A stretch of DNA of 64,000 bases from UBA1444 sp964521625. GTDB lineage: Bacteria > Bacillota > Negativicutes > UBA1444. Both the position numbers and the translations under genes were made by a program. Below, piece by piece: positions 1 to 8,931 of this stretch. The stretch is from positions 62,001 to 126,000 of the forward strand of contig CAZFSM010000001.1 in the NCBI GenBank assembly GCA_964521625.1, given 5' to 3'. Below the pieces are notes generated by a model that was not told the DNA's origin, searched no databases, and saw only the letters and a program-made list of their open reading frames with translations. Position 1 is the stretch's first letter. Each line of letters starts with the position of its first letter.

Positions 1-1299
1 GCGGTAGAGCAGGCGCTTGACAATGCACTGGCCCGGACCAAAGCCCAGGCGGCAACGATGATTGTGATGAATCCTAAGACCGGCGAAATTCTGGCCATGG
101 CCAGTCGTCCGGCCTACAACCCCAACGTATTTTTCCGCTATCAGGAACAGGCTTGGCGCAACCGGGCGATTTCCGGCATCTATGAACCGGGGTCAACGTT
201 CAAGTCGTTGGTGGCGGCAGCTGCCCTGCAGGAAAAAGTCGTTACCGCGAAAGAGATGTTCAATGATACCGGCGCGCTTGATGTGGGCGGCAGGGTAATT
301 AAGAACTGGGACGGCGGCAGCTATGGCAAGATGCCGTTTTCCGACATCATCAAGTATTCGATCAATACCGGGTTTGCCGAAGTGGCCCAAAGAATGGGCG
401 GCAGCCGGATGCTCAAGTATTCAGAAGCCTTTGGCTTTGGCAAACCTACAGGCGTCGAGCTACCGGGGGAAGAGGACGGACTGCTGCTCAGCGTCAAAAC
501 CATGCAACCTTCCGATGTGGCTACGATAGGCATTGGACAGGCGGTGGCGGTAACGCCGCTGCAGCTGTTGACGGCGGTATCGGCGCTGGCCAATGACGGC
601 AAGCTGCTAAAACCCCATATCATCAAAGAAATTCGTGACGGCGATGGGCTATTGGTCAGTTATTCAGCGCCGCAGATGGTCCGGCAGGTGGTGGCGCCGG
701 AAGTGGCGAACGAAATGGTCGGCTTGATGGAAAAGGTCCTTACAGAAGGCGGCGGTAAACGCGCCAATATCGAAGGCTACCGTTTCGCCGGCAAAACCGG
801 AACTGCAGAACGATTGCGGGACAATGGCGCCGGCTATGATCCAGGCCGCTACATCGCCTCGTTTGTCGGATTTGGTCCGCTGGAAGACATCCAACTGGCT
901 GGCCTGGTGGTCATTGATAGCCCGCGTGGCTTATATTATGGCGGTGAGATTGCCGCGCCGGTGTTTGCCGAAGCAATGAGCCAAATCGTACGGATTATGG
1001 GGCTGAGACCGTCGCAGGATATCAAAGCATTTCAACCGCCGAAGCCAGCCCAGCCGAAACCTGCGCCGGCCACCCCGCCGCAGTCGTCGCCGCCAGCGCT
1101 GCCTGCTGTAATGCTGGCCGGAAAATTTGCGATGCCGGATGTGCGCGGCAAGACGATCCGCGAAGCGGCGGCCATATTGCAAAAAGCAGGATTGTATCTG
1201 ATCCCGGAGGGCAGTGGCATAGCGGTGCGGCAAAATGTACCGCCCAATGCGCCTGTGTCAAAAGGGAGCGAGATTACCGTATATTTTGAACTCAGATGA
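1..1299 (+). CDS. PBP2/SpoVD-type peptidoglycan transpeptidase, 5' truncated by window edge
   Basis: The reading frame is open from base 1, so the N-terminus lies outside the window and 432 residues are visible. The class B penicillin-binding motifs appear in order: STFK (catalytic serine), SIN, and KTG inside AGKTGTAE. A proline-rich linker (about residues 340-365) leads to one C-terminal PASTA domain beginning MPDVRGKT. Such proteins cross-link peptidoglycan at the outer face of the cytoplasmic membrane. The PASTA domain fits SpoVD (spore cortex) or PbpB/FtsI (septum), and the missing N-terminus and upstream genes prevent a choice. The next gene is fhs, not murE, so the usual dcw-cluster context is absent on this side. 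Confidence 0.9.
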   Translation, partial: AVEQALDNALARTKAQAATMIVMNPKTGEILAMASRPAYNPNVFFRYQEQAWRNRAISGIYEPGSTFKSLVAAAALQEKVVTAKEMFNDTGALDVGGRVIKNWDGGSYGKMPFSDIIKYSINTGFAEVAQRMGGSRMLKYSEAFGFGKPTGVELPGEEDGLLLSVKTMQPSDVATIGIGQAVAVTPLQLLTAVSALANDGKLLKPHIIKEIRDGDGLLVSYSAPQMVRQVVAPEVANEMVGLMEKVLTEGGGKRANIEGYRFAGKTGTAERLRDNGAGYDPGRYIASFVGFGPLEDIQLAGLVVIDSPRGLYYGGEIAAPVFAEAMSQIVRIMGLRPSQDIKAFQPPKPAQPKPAPATPPQSSPPALPAVMLAGKFAMPDVRGKTIREAAAILQKAGLYLIPEGSGIAVRQNVPPNAPVSKGSEITVYFELR

Positions 1300-1386
1300 C
1301 CGGGACTGCGGTCGGCAGGAAAAACGACTGTTTTTCGCGAATCACTCCAGTACGATTTGCGATGATTTGTGGGGAGGGATCAACCG

Positions 1387-3057
1387 GTGCTCAGCGATAT
1401 TGAAATTGCCCAGGCCGCTTCCATGAAACCGATTGGCGAAATTGCCGCCGCTCTCGGAATTGACGCGCGACATGTGGAAAACTACGGACATTATAAGGCG
1501 AAAATATCCCTCGATGCATGGAAAGACCTGACGCCGAAACCGGACGGCAAGCTGATCCTGGTTACAGCGATCACGCCGACGCCGGCTGGCGAAGGCAAAA
1601 CGACAACCACGATCGGCGTGACCCAGGCGCTGGCAAAGCTGGGCAAAAAAGCGATCTGCATGCTGCGCGAACCGTCGCTCGGACCCTGTATGGGCGTCAA
1701 GGGCGGCGCAGCCGGCGGCGGCTATTCCCAGGTCGTGCCGATGGAAGAGATCAACCTGCACTTCACCGGCGACTTTCACGCCGTTTCCACGGCTCACGCG
1801 CTGCTGTCGGCGGCGCTCGACAACCATCTGCAGCAGGGCAACGCGCTGGGGATCGACCCGCGCCGGATCGTATGGCGACGGGCGGTGGACATGAATGACC
1901 GTGCCTTGCGCAATATAGTGGTCGGCCTGGGTGGCAAAGCGCATGGCGTGCCGCGCGAGGATGGCTTTGACATTACGGTGGCCTCGGAAGTGATGGCGGT
2001 GCTCTGTTTAGCCAAAGATATCAATGATCTAAAAGAGCGTCTGTCAAAAATCGTTGTCGGTTATACTTTTGCCGGAGATCCGGTAACCGCCGGTGCATTG
2101 AAAATGCATGGCGCAATGGCAGCGTTATTGAAGGAAGCGATCAAACCGAATCTGGTGCAAACGCTGGAAAATGTGCCGGCGATCATCCATGGCGGTCCTT
2201 TCGCCAATATCGCTCACGGCTGTAACAGCCTGACGGCGACTCGCATGGGACTGAAACTGGCCGATTATGCCGTGACCGAAGCCGGATTTGGCGCCGACCT
2301 GGGCGCGGAAAAATTCCTCGACATCAAGTGCCGGATGGGCGACCTTAACCCGGCGGCTGTCGTGCTTGTCGCCACAGTGCGGGCGCTGAAAATGCACGGC
2401 GGGGTGGCCAAGTCCAGCCTGAGCGTGGAAGATGTGCCAGCAGTAGTGCGTGGCGCAGGTAATCTGGAAAAACATATTGAAAACCTACAGAAATTTGGTT
2501 TGCCAATTGTGGTCGCCGTGAATGAATTCCCCACCGACACACCGGCTGAGCTGTCTGCCGTATTGGAAATTTGCGGGCGGCACGGCGTCGAAGCAGCCAT
2601 CTCCCAAGTGTTTGGCGCAGGCGGCAAGGGCGGCGTCGCAGTGGCGGAGAAATTGCTCGCGGTGATGGAACGAACTCCGTCAACTTACAAACCGCTATAT
2701 CCCTTGTCGTTGCCGCTGACCGAAAAGGTGCGGATTATTGCCCGGGAAATATATGGCGCGGACGATGCCATTTTCACCAAAGAGGCGGAGCAGAGCATCG
2801 AAAAACTGACCGGTATGGGTTATGGCGAACTGCCAATCTGTATGGCCAAGACGCAGTATTCGCTGTCCGACGATCCGAGTTTGCTCGGCAGGCCGCAGGG
2901 ATTCAAAGTCACGGTTCGTCAGGCGAAACTATCGGCTGGGGCTGGGTTTATTGTCATGTTGACTGGTGAAATCATGACAATGCCTGGGCTGCCGAAAGTA
3001 CCGGCTGCTGAAAAAATCGATATTGATAATGAAGGCCGGATATCCGGGTTATTTTAG
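1387..3057 (+). CDS. fhs: Formate--tetrahydrofolate ligase
   Basis: ATP-dependent ligation of formate to tetrahydrofolate, giving 10-formyl-THF. This is the entry step of the methyl branch of the Wood-Ljungdahl pathway and a supply for purine synthesis. The P-loop-like segment TPAGEGKTTTT is near residue 65, and the family is recognisable throughout. I choose the GTG at 1387 because the GGGGAGGGA ribosome-binding site at 1371-1379 sits just upstream and the resulting 556 aa is the normal family length. An in-frame GTG at 1369 would place that site inside the gene. The folD-like gene follows 15 bases after the stop, so the two are probably co-transcribed. Confidence 0.97.
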   Translation: MLSDIEIAQAASMKPIGEIAAALGIDARHVENYGHYKAKISLDAWKDLTPKPDGKLILVTAITPTPAGEGKTTTTIGVTQALAKLGKKAICMLREPSLGPCMGVKGGAAGGGYSQVVPMEEINLHFTGDFHAVSTAHALLSAALDNHLQQGNALGIDPRRIVWRRAVDMNDRALRNIVVGLGGKAHGVPREDGFDITVASEVMAVLCLAKDINDLKERLSKIVVGYTFAGDPVTAGALKMHGAMAALLKEAIKPNLVQTLENVPAIIHGGPFANIAHGCNSLTATRMGLKLADYAVTEAGFGADLGAEKFLDIKCRMGDLNPAAVVLVATVRALKMHGGVAKSSLSVEDVPAVVRGAGNLEKHIENLQKFGLPIVVAVNEFPTDTPAELSAVLEICGRHGVEAAISQVFGAGGKGGVAVAEKLLAVMERTPSTYKPLYPLSLPLTEKVRIIAREIYGADDAIFTKEAEQSIEKLTGMGYGELPICMAKTQYSLSDDPSLLGRPQGFKVTVRQAKLSAGAGFIVMLTGEIMTMPGLPKVPAAEKIDIDNEGRISGLF

Positions 3058-3072
3058 GAGGATTACAACCAT

Positions 3073-3909
3073 ATGGCTCTGATTATGGAGGGGAAACCGG
3101 CGGCGGCTACGATTCGGGCCCGCCTGACGGAAAAAGCCGGTAAACTGCGTGACCAGGGCGTTGTATGCGGACTGGCGGTAGTCCTGGTTGGCGACGATCA
3201 TGCGTCGATTATCTATGCGGACTGGTTGAGCAAGTTGTGCAGCAATCTCGGCATCCGCTATCATCTGGCCGCCTTGCCGGCAGAAACGACCCAAAACGAA
3301 ATGCTGACTCTCATTGGACAATTAAACGCCAATCCGGAAGTCAGCGGAATTTTGCCGATGATGCCGCTACCGGCGCAGATCAATCCGGACATCATCGCTC
3401 GCAGTATTGATCCGGAAAAAGATGTGGATGCGATGCATCCGCTGAACGTCGGACTGGTGGCGGCGGGAAAAAGCCCCTGGGCACCCTGCACGCCGCGGGC
3501 GGTCATGACAGTGCTCGACCATTATGGGATTGAACTGGCTGGCAAACATGCCGTAATCGTCGGCCGCAGCAACGTAGTCGGCAAACCGTTGGCGCAACTG
3601 CTGCTCGGGCGGGATGCGACAGTAACGGTATGCCACTCCAAAACGCCGGATCTGGGCGCGTTTTTGCGACAGGCGGATCTGGTGGTGGCGGCAGTTGGCA
3701 GGCCCCAGATGATCCAGGCATCGATGATCCGACCGGGAACCGTAGTCGTAGATGTGGGGATCAATGAGCTGGATGGCCGGATCGTGGGCGATGTCGATTT
3801 TGCCGGAGTAGAGCCGCTGGCTGCGGCGATTACGCCTGTACCGGGCGGGATTGGTACAGTAAGCACCGTAATGGTGCTGGAGGCGGTGCTGAGAAAATGG
3901 CCGGACTAG
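3073..3909 (+). CDS. folD: FolD-like methylene-THF dehydrogenase/cyclohydrolase with altered active site
   Basis: A 278-aa protein of the FolD family, which oxidises 5,10-methylene-THF and hydrolyses methenyl-THF. The Rossmann segment VIVGRSNVVGKP and the motif PEKDVDA are present. Aligned by eye with classical FolD, the tyrosine of the YxxxK motif is kept (SIIYADWLSK), but the lysine essential for cyclohydrolase activity is Leu. The glutamine of GILVQLPLP is Met (GILPMMPLP), and the C-terminal GVGPMT is GIGTVS. The catalytic aspartate (DVDA) is kept. The dehydrogenase may work while the cyclohydrolase is weak or lost. RBS AGGAGGATT lies just upstream. The stop overlaps the next gene by 13 bases, suggesting translational coupling. 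Confidence 0.85.
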   Translation: MALIMEGKPAAATIRARLTEKAGKLRDQGVVCGLAVVLVGDDHASIIYADWLSKLCSNLGIRYHLAALPAETTQNEMLTLIGQLNANPEVSGILPMMPLPAQINPDIIARSIDPEKDVDAMHPLNVGLVAAGKSPWAPCTPRAVMTVLDHYGIELAGKHAVIVGRSNVVGKPLAQLLLGRDATVTVCHSKTPDLGAFLRQADLVVAAVGRPQMIQASMIRPGTVVVDVGINELDGRIVGDVDFAGVEPLAAAITPVPGGIGTVSTVMVLEAVLRKWPD

Positions 3910-5102
3910 AGAACACGGCGAAAATGCTGGCGATTTGCGGCGGCAAAGTATATACGATGAATGGCGCGCCGCTCGAGCATGGCTGCATTTTGCTTGAAAA
4001 AGGCAAAATTGTGGCGGTAGGCGAATCGCTGCCGATTCCCGACGGCTGCGAAGTGTTTGATGCGGCCGGGAAAGTGGTTACGCCGGGTTTGATTGATGCG
4101 CATACCCACCTCGGCGTGTATGCCGAACCGGCAGAATGGTCAGCCGAAGACGGCAACGAAACCAGCGGCCCGGTGACGCCGGCGATGGATGCGCTTGACG
4201 CGATCAACCCGGCGGATATTGCGTTTGATGATGCATTGGCCGGCGGCGTGACCACGGTGATGATCGCGCCAGGCAGCGCGAATGCTATCGGCGGCCAGTG
4301 CGTGGTCCTGAAAACAGTCCGTCTGGCGACTGTAGAGTCGATGATCCTGAAACGGCATGCGGGCCTCAAAATCGCTTTTGGTGAAAATCCGCGCCGTGTC
4401 TATGGCGACAAACAAAAAGCGCCGGTCACGCGGATGGCGACGGCGTACCTGATTCGCGAAACCTTGCAAAAAGCGCGCGAGTATCTGAAAAAGAAGGGCA
4501 CAAAAGACTTTACACCGGATTTCGGCATGGATGCGGTACTGAAGGTGCTGCGCCATGAAATGCCGCTGCGGGCTCATGCGCACCGGGCCGATGACATTAT
4601 GACCGCACTGCGGATCGCCCGTGAGTTCGATGTGGAAATAGTTTTGGATCACTGCACCGAAGGGCATTTGATTGCCGATGAGCTGGCCCGTCGCCAGGCG
4701 AAGGCGGCAATCGGCCCGCAGCTGATCACCCGGGCCAAGATGGAACTGAAAGACAAGAGTTATCGAACTCCGGCGGTGCTCGACGCCCATGGCGTCCAGT
4801 TCGCCCTGATCAGCGACCATCCGGTGGTGCCGAACATGTTTTTATCGGTTTACGCCGGCCTGGCTGTGCGGTTTGGCCTGTCGCCGCTAGCGGCGCTGCG
4901 GGCGGTGACCCGTGATCCGGCAGAAATGATGGGGATTGCCGACAAGGTAGGGATGTTGGCGCCGGGGCGCGATGCAGATATTGTTGTCTGGAGCGGTGAG
5001 CCGCTGGAAATAGCTTCACGCGTGGAAAAAATATGGGTTGGCGGTTCAGCAAAGAACTTGTCAGCCGACAATGGAGGAGCGGCAACATGGCAGCAGAAGT
5101 AA
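3897..5102 (+). CDS. Metal-dependent amidohydrolase, imidazolonepropionase-like
   Basis: A 401-aa TIM-barrel amidohydrolase. The metal-binding HxH is seen as DAHTHLG after the small N-terminal beta domain, with further ligands in RAHAHRAD, LDHCTEGH and the aspartate of ISDHP. The C-terminal GRDADIVVW closes the second part of the beta sandwich, as is usual for this superfamily. The substrate is unknown. The closest class is the HutI-related hydrolases of cyclic amides, but there are no histidine-degradation genes here. The start overlaps folD by 13 bases with GGAGG at 3880-3884; an internal ATG at 3924 is a weaker alternative. Its 3' end overlaps cheR. Confidence 0.85.
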   Translation: MAGLENTAKMLAICGGKVYTMNGAPLEHGCILLEKGKIVAVGESLPIPDGCEVFDAAGKVVTPGLIDAHTHLGVYAEPAEWSAEDGNETSGPVTPAMDALDAINPADIAFDDALAGGVTTVMIAPGSANAIGGQCVVLKTVRLATVESMILKRHAGLKIAFGENPRRVYGDKQKAPVTRMATAYLIRETLQKAREYLKKKGTKDFTPDFGMDAVLKVLRHEMPLRAHAHRADDIMTALRIAREFDVEIVLDHCTEGHLIADELARRQAKAAIGPQLITRAKMELKDKSYRTPAVLDAHGVQFALISDHPVVPNMFLSVYAGLAVRFGLSPLAALRAVTRDPAEMMGIADKVGMLAPGRDADIVVWSGEPLEIASRVEKIWVGGSAKNLSADNGGAATWQQK

Positions 5103-5884
5103 TCGACCGCGATTGGGAAGAGTTCAAGACTAAATTCAATACCAAATCCCAAATCGACCTTAATCAATACAAACCGGCTCAGATGCAGCGCCGGATCACC
5201 AACCTGATGGCTCGTCACAATGTTACCAAGTATATGGACTTTCTCCATTTGATCGAAAAGGATGATGCGCTGTTCCGTTATTTCATCGACTACCTGACGA
5301 TTAACGTAACCGAGTTTTTCCGTACGCCGGAGAAGTTTGTCGAACTGGAGCAAAAAGTTATTCCCGATTTGATGAAACAGAGCCCGAAGCTGAAAATTTG
5401 GAGCGCCGGCTGCTCTACAGGCGCTGAGCCCTATTCGATGTCGATTATGATGTCGGACCTGACGCCAAAGACCAAGCATCAGATTTTGGCCAGCGACCTG
5501 GATTTGAAAATGTTGGCCAAGGCTAAGGAAGGCATTTATCAGGTGAATGAGCTGAAGAATGTCTCTCCGGCCCGGATGGCGAAATACTTCCGTCAGGTGG
5601 ATGCCGACCGTTGCGCGGTGCTACCGGAAGTCAAGGAAGGAATTGCGTTCCAGCATCACAACCTGCTGCTGGACAAATATGACAGCGGGTTTGATCTGAT
5701 CTCCTGCCGCAATGTGGTCATCTATTTCACTGAAGATGCCAAGGATAAATTGTATCGCCGTTTTCTGGAAGCGCTACGGCCGGGTGGAGTGTTGTTTGTC
5801 GGTGGTACTGAAGCGATTCTAAACTTCCGCGATATCGGCTTCCAGCATTATCTGCCGTTCTTTTATCAAAGACCATTTAAATAG
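5087..5884 (+). CDS. cheR: Chemotaxis protein methyltransferase CheR
   Basis: This 265-aa S-adenosylmethionine-dependent enzyme methylates glutamates in the cytoplasmic domain of chemoreceptors. The SAM-binding motif reads SAGCSTGAEPYS (usually GCSTGEEPYS) and the later motif CRNVVIYF is typical. An N-terminal helical CheR domain precedes them. The start is the ATG at 5087 behind GGAGGAG at 5074-5080; the frame is open further upstream but lacks a binding site. It overlaps the end of the amidohydrolase by 16 bases. No other che genes are nearby. The receptor at 29.2 kb is a possible substrate in the same window. Confidence 0.95.
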   Translation: MAAEVIDRDWEEFKTKFNTKSQIDLNQYKPAQMQRRITNLMARHNVTKYMDFLHLIEKDDALFRYFIDYLTINVTEFFRTPEKFVELEQKVIPDLMKQSPKLKIWSAGCSTGAEPYSMSIMMSDLTPKTKHQILASDLDLKMLAKAKEGIYQVNELKNVSPARMAKYFRQVDADRCAVLPEVKEGIAFQHHNLLLDKYDSGFDLISCRNVVIYFTEDAKDKLYRRFLEALRPGGVLFVGGTEAILNFRDIGFQHYLPFFYQRPFK

Positions 5885-5907
5885 ACGCAGCCGTAGCTGG
5901 TTATCAG

Positions 5908-5950
5908 AAAAAAAAAAGACGATGTCGATTAAATCGACATCGTCTTTTTT
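5908..5950. terminator. Bidirectional intrinsic terminator between cheR and the HD-GYP gene
   Basis: A perfect 13-bp stem (5918-5930 with 5932-5944) is closed by a one-base loop. It has an A-tract before and a T-tract after, so it can stop transcription from both convergent genes. Confidence 0.9.
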
Positions 5951-5985
5951 CCTCAGAAACCAGAATCAGAAGAGTGAAATGGTGT

Positions 5986-6780
5986 TTATGGGTAGGCGCG
6001 GTCTGGCGCTTTATCGCGGGGGGTGAAAGCTTCGGGCGGCAGTGACAGAAAAGCATCGACAACAGCCGGATCAAAGTGCGAGCCAGCCAGAGAGCGGATA
6101 TGTTCCCTGATTTTATTGTCTGGCCAACTGCGACGATAAGGTCGATTGGAGGAAAGTGCGTCCCAGACATCGACTGGAGCGAACAGCCTGGCTGCGAGAG
6201 GAATATTGTCCCCTTTCAAACGGTCGGGATAGCCTTCGCCATCCCAGCGTTCATGGTGGCTGCGGGGAATCGCCAGCGCAGGGTGCAGGTATTCGATCTG
6301 ATGCAGCCAGTCATAGCCGTAGATGGGGTGAAGGCGCATGATCTGCCATTCCTCGATTGTCAGAGGTCCCGGTTTCAGCAGGATGGAATCGGTCACGCCC
6401 AATTTACCGATGTCATGCAGCAGCGCGCCGCGCCAGATATGGATGTGTTGCTCGGCAGGGATTTTCATCAGCTTGGCCATCTCCACCGCGATCGATGCGA
6501 CCCGGCGGCTGTGTCCTTCGGTTTCACAGTCGCGCAGGTCGAGCGCCCGGGCCCAGCCCTCCAACGTCGTGTCGTAAGTGGCATCAAGTTTTTTCAGTGC
6601 CTGGCGGATTTGCAGCTCAACTTTGGATCGGCTTGCGATTTCCAGCCTTGCCGTATCGTATAGCTTGGCATTATCCAGAGCTAACGACGCAAGATTTGCG
6701 ACCTCATCAAGACAGGAAAAGTCATCCATCCGGATGCGTTTTTCGGGGTCCCAGTGAACTATGGTTAAAATTCCGACCAC
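5986..6780 (-). CDS. HD-GYP phosphodiesterase, C-terminal part of an interrupted PAS/GAF/HD-GYP protein
   Basis: It holds the end of a GAF domain followed by a full HD-GYP domain with HDIGKLGV and HHERWDGEGYP, the signature of cyclic-di-GMP phosphodiesterases. The first start available is a GTG at 6780, in the middle of a GAF strand and without a visible ribosome-binding site, so this is not a natural N-terminus. Reading upstream in the same frame continues the GAF domain without a gap to the TGA at 6859-6861 and then into the gene above. It is therefore best seen as the downstream piece of one gene broken by a nonsense codon. Whether it is translated by reinitiation or read-through cannot be told from sequence. 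Confidence 0.8.
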   Translation of the reverse strand: MVGILTIVHWDPEKRIRMDDFSCLDEVANLASLALDNAKLYDTARLEIASRSKVELQIRQALKKLDATYDTTLEGWARALDLRDCETEGHSRRVASIAVEMAKLMKIPAEQHIHIWRGALLHDIGKLGVTDSILLKPGPLTIEEWQIMRLHPIYGYDWLHQIEYLHPALAIPRSHHERWDGEGYPDRLKGDNIPLAARLFAPVDVWDALSSNRPYRRSWPDNKIREHIRSLAGSHFDPAVVDAFLSLPPEAFTPRDKAPDRAYP

Positions 6781-6858
6781 TTCAGTTTGCGAGTTTTTTA
6801 ACGGAAAAATAGCAATAGCGGTGATGCGGTCAAACAGCGCTCCCGTTAATCGTCCCGG

Positions 6859-8427
6859 TCAGTTGCGATAATCATCTAGGACCATTGCTTTGCCAGTGGC
6901 CAAGACTTGCGCCGCCAAGCCTGCGTTGGCCCGGGGCGGTTCCGTGAACTCGAGGGCATTATTTCCGGATATCGCCACAACGTTCAGTTCGGCAGTATCC
7001 GGATCGAGCAGGGCGCAATAGCCGAACGGTGCTTCCACTAGACTAACTGCCCGGTGCGTGATGGCCTGCAGTAACGCTGCCTGATCCAGATGCCCGATAA
7101 TGTCCAAGGTGGTTTCATGCAAAAACTCCATTAAATGGGTGTGGCGACGTTCGGATACATCACGCGCTACAACCATTACGGTGTCCCGTTCATTAATTGA
7201 AACCATGCGCACGCTGCGTTCCATTTCAAAAACGTAGCCGTCCTTGCGACGGAAACGACGCATTTCGAGGGGCTTTCTGCGCAGTTTAGGCAAAGTGATA
7301 TCAAATGATTGATCGATCCAACGCTGTTCGTCTACAACCACATCGTAGGCAGTTAATCGCGGGATATCCGCTTTGGAATAACCGGTAAGTTCCAAATAGC
7401 GGTTATTGGCTTGCAAAAGATGGCGGGTGGCAGGATCTATCAGCAGTATCACATCGGAAGACTGTTCAATCAAGCTGCGGTAGAGGGTTTCGCTTTCCCG
7501 GCGTTGTTGCAGTTCCAGCGCAGCGGCTTCAAATAATCGTGCATTTTCCAGCGCGACCGAGGCTAAGGCGCTGAACTGCTCCAGTGCGGTCAAGTCAGTT
7601 TCGTCAAATCGTAAGGCAGGGTCAGTATGACTCAGTGTGAGTACGCCAACAACCTCGGAGCCGGAAAAAATCGGTACGCCCACAATAGTCCGGATATCAG
7701 AGAAAACTGAATCTGACAAACGCGGCGACCACTGTTGATAATCTTCGATCACAATGACTTTGCATTGTTCCCAGACCAGCCCAACCAACGCCTGGCCTTT
7801 TTTAATCGCATAATTATCGGGAATTACAATGTTGGGGCCACAAAAATGTTTGATTTTCATCATGTTGTGGCTAGGGTCGATGATATTCATAAGGCCGATC
7901 GGTGCGCCTATCGTTTGAGCGGCCCGTTGTAAAAGTGTGCGCAATAAGGTGTCGATGTCGCGTTGCTTAATTAGCTCGACAGACATTTCGTGCAAAGATT
8001 CCAACAGGCGTTTCTGACGGGCGATCTTTTCATCGTGAACTTTTTTTTCGGAGATATCAAAAGAAATTCCATAAACAGCGGTCACTGATCCATTTTCGTC
8101 AAATAGAGGGCGTTTGATGGTGGCATAGGTGGCGGAAAAACCATGCTCGCTCAGCGTATAAACTTCCTCGCCTTCTACAGCAGTCCGCGAGTTGATTACC
8201 GCCAGATCGGCATCGCGGAAAGCTGTCGCTACCCGCGTACTATGGATTTGTTGGTCAGTCAGACCGATGCGGTCTTCATTGCGGACATTACGAATACGGC
8301 GGTAGGTTTCATTGATAAAAATATATCGTCCTGCCACATCCTTGACCCACACCAGGTATGGGACGCCGTCCGCCAATACTTGCGGCAGTGAATCGATGGA
8401 CCCGTTCCAGACAACCTGGTGTTGCAT
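6859..8427 (-). CDS. PAS-GAF-PAS-GAF sensor, N-terminal part of the interrupted HD-GYP protein
   Basis: A cytoplasmic 522-aa sensor: PAS at about residues 10-130, GAF at 150-300, PAS at 312-430, and a second GAF from about 440 that stops abruptly after DDYRN. Aligning the two GAF domains places the stop exactly where the first has tryptophan (EDYQQW against DDYRN-stop), so TGG has become TGA. The following codons restore the domain and lead into HD-GYP. The ATG has a GAGGAGG site. As encoded, the product would sense ligands but lack the phosphodiesterase. Confidence 0.85.
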   Translation of the reverse strand: MQHQVVWNGSIDSLPQVLADGVPYLVWVKDVAGRYIFINETYRRIRNVRNEDRIGLTDQQIHSTRVATAFRDADLAVINSRTAVEGEEVYTLSEHGFSATYATIKRPLFDENGSVTAVYGISFDISEKKVHDEKIARQKRLLESLHEMSVELIKQRDIDTLLRTLLQRAAQTIGAPIGLMNIIDPSHNMMKIKHFCGPNIVIPDNYAIKKGQALVGLVWEQCKVIVIEDYQQWSPRLSDSVFSDIRTIVGVPIFSGSEVVGVLTLSHTDPALRFDETDLTALEQFSALASVALENARLFEAAALELQQRRESETLYRSLIEQSSDVILLIDPATRHLLQANNRYLELTGYSKADIPRLTAYDVVVDEQRWIDQSFDITLPKLRRKPLEMRRFRRKDGYVFEMERSVRMVSINERDTVMVVARDVSERRHTHLMEFLHETTLDIIGHLDQAALLQAITHRAVSLVEAPFGYCALLDPDTAELNVVAISGNNALEFTEPPRANAGLAAQVLATGKAMVLDDYRN

Positions 8428-8557
8428 TCTTCCAAGGCCTCCTCAATCGCAAGCGATCTTCAGATGGAATAATTCGGCCAATATAGCCGAAACTCCTCTG
8501 TCGGCCAGGTAGAGCAGCTCGTGGAATAGCTCAGGCCTGGTTTTTCCATTCCTGGCC

Positions 8558-8586
8558 TTGACAACTTTTCCGCTAACTGCTACAAT
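8558..8586 (+). promoter_or_regulatory. Sigma-A-type promoter for the Trp T-box operon
   Basis: TTGACA (8558-8563), 17 bases, TACAAT (8581-8586). This predicts transcription from about 8593, ahead of the T-box leader. Confidence 0.85.
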
Positions 8587-8592
8587 CAAAAC

Positions 8593-8905
8593 CAACATAT
8601 GAATAATTAATATCTTTAAAGTCAATGATCAGGAAGAGTACTCGTGTTAGAGAGCCTCAGCGAGCCGGTGGCAGTGGAAGACTGGCGTGACTCAATACGA
8701 CGAATGGGCCTGAGAGATGCAGTCCGAGCCGCTATAGCGGGGTAGGCGCTGCCGGCAAACTTCCTCCGTTATCAAGGGAAGCAGGTATCGGCATGAAACA
8801 TGCCCGTACCGTGACCAAGTCGGGCTCGCAAGAGCCAAGCAGGGTGGTACCGCGGGTTAACCCCTCGTCCCTACAAATAGTAGTGACGAGGGGTTTATAT
8901 ATTTT
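8593..8905 (+). promoter_or_regulatory. T-box leader, tryptophan specifier
   Basis: A tRNA-sensing attenuator. The conserved T-box sequence GGGTGGTACCGCGG is at 8842-8855, and a terminator follows (AACCCCTCGTC paired with GACGAGGGGTT, 8859-8895, then a T-rich stretch). In the stem I region the specifier context reads GAA-TGG-GCC, with TGG at 8705-8707, which is the tryptophan codon. The other stem I landmarks (GAGAGC, AGTGGAAGAC) are roughly in place. Uncharged tRNA-Trp should stabilise the antiterminator and switch on the downstream ECF importer and trpB2 genes. The specifier call is by eye. The 8428-8557 stretch before the promoter holds nothing else that I can support. Confidence 0.9.
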
Positions 8906-8931
8906 TAGCCAAAAAAAAGGAGGAGTCAACG

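Noticed and set aside
6859..6861. TGA read as tryptophan or selenocysteine
   Set aside because: TGA is used as a normal stop by many genes here. The first GAF has TGG at the equivalent codon, and I saw no SECIS-like hairpin reason to prefer recoding.
8443..8625. Small minus-strand frame just before the PAS/GAF gene
   Set aside because: It overlaps the clear plus-strand promoter at 8558-8586, starts with TTG without a site, and resembles nothing known.
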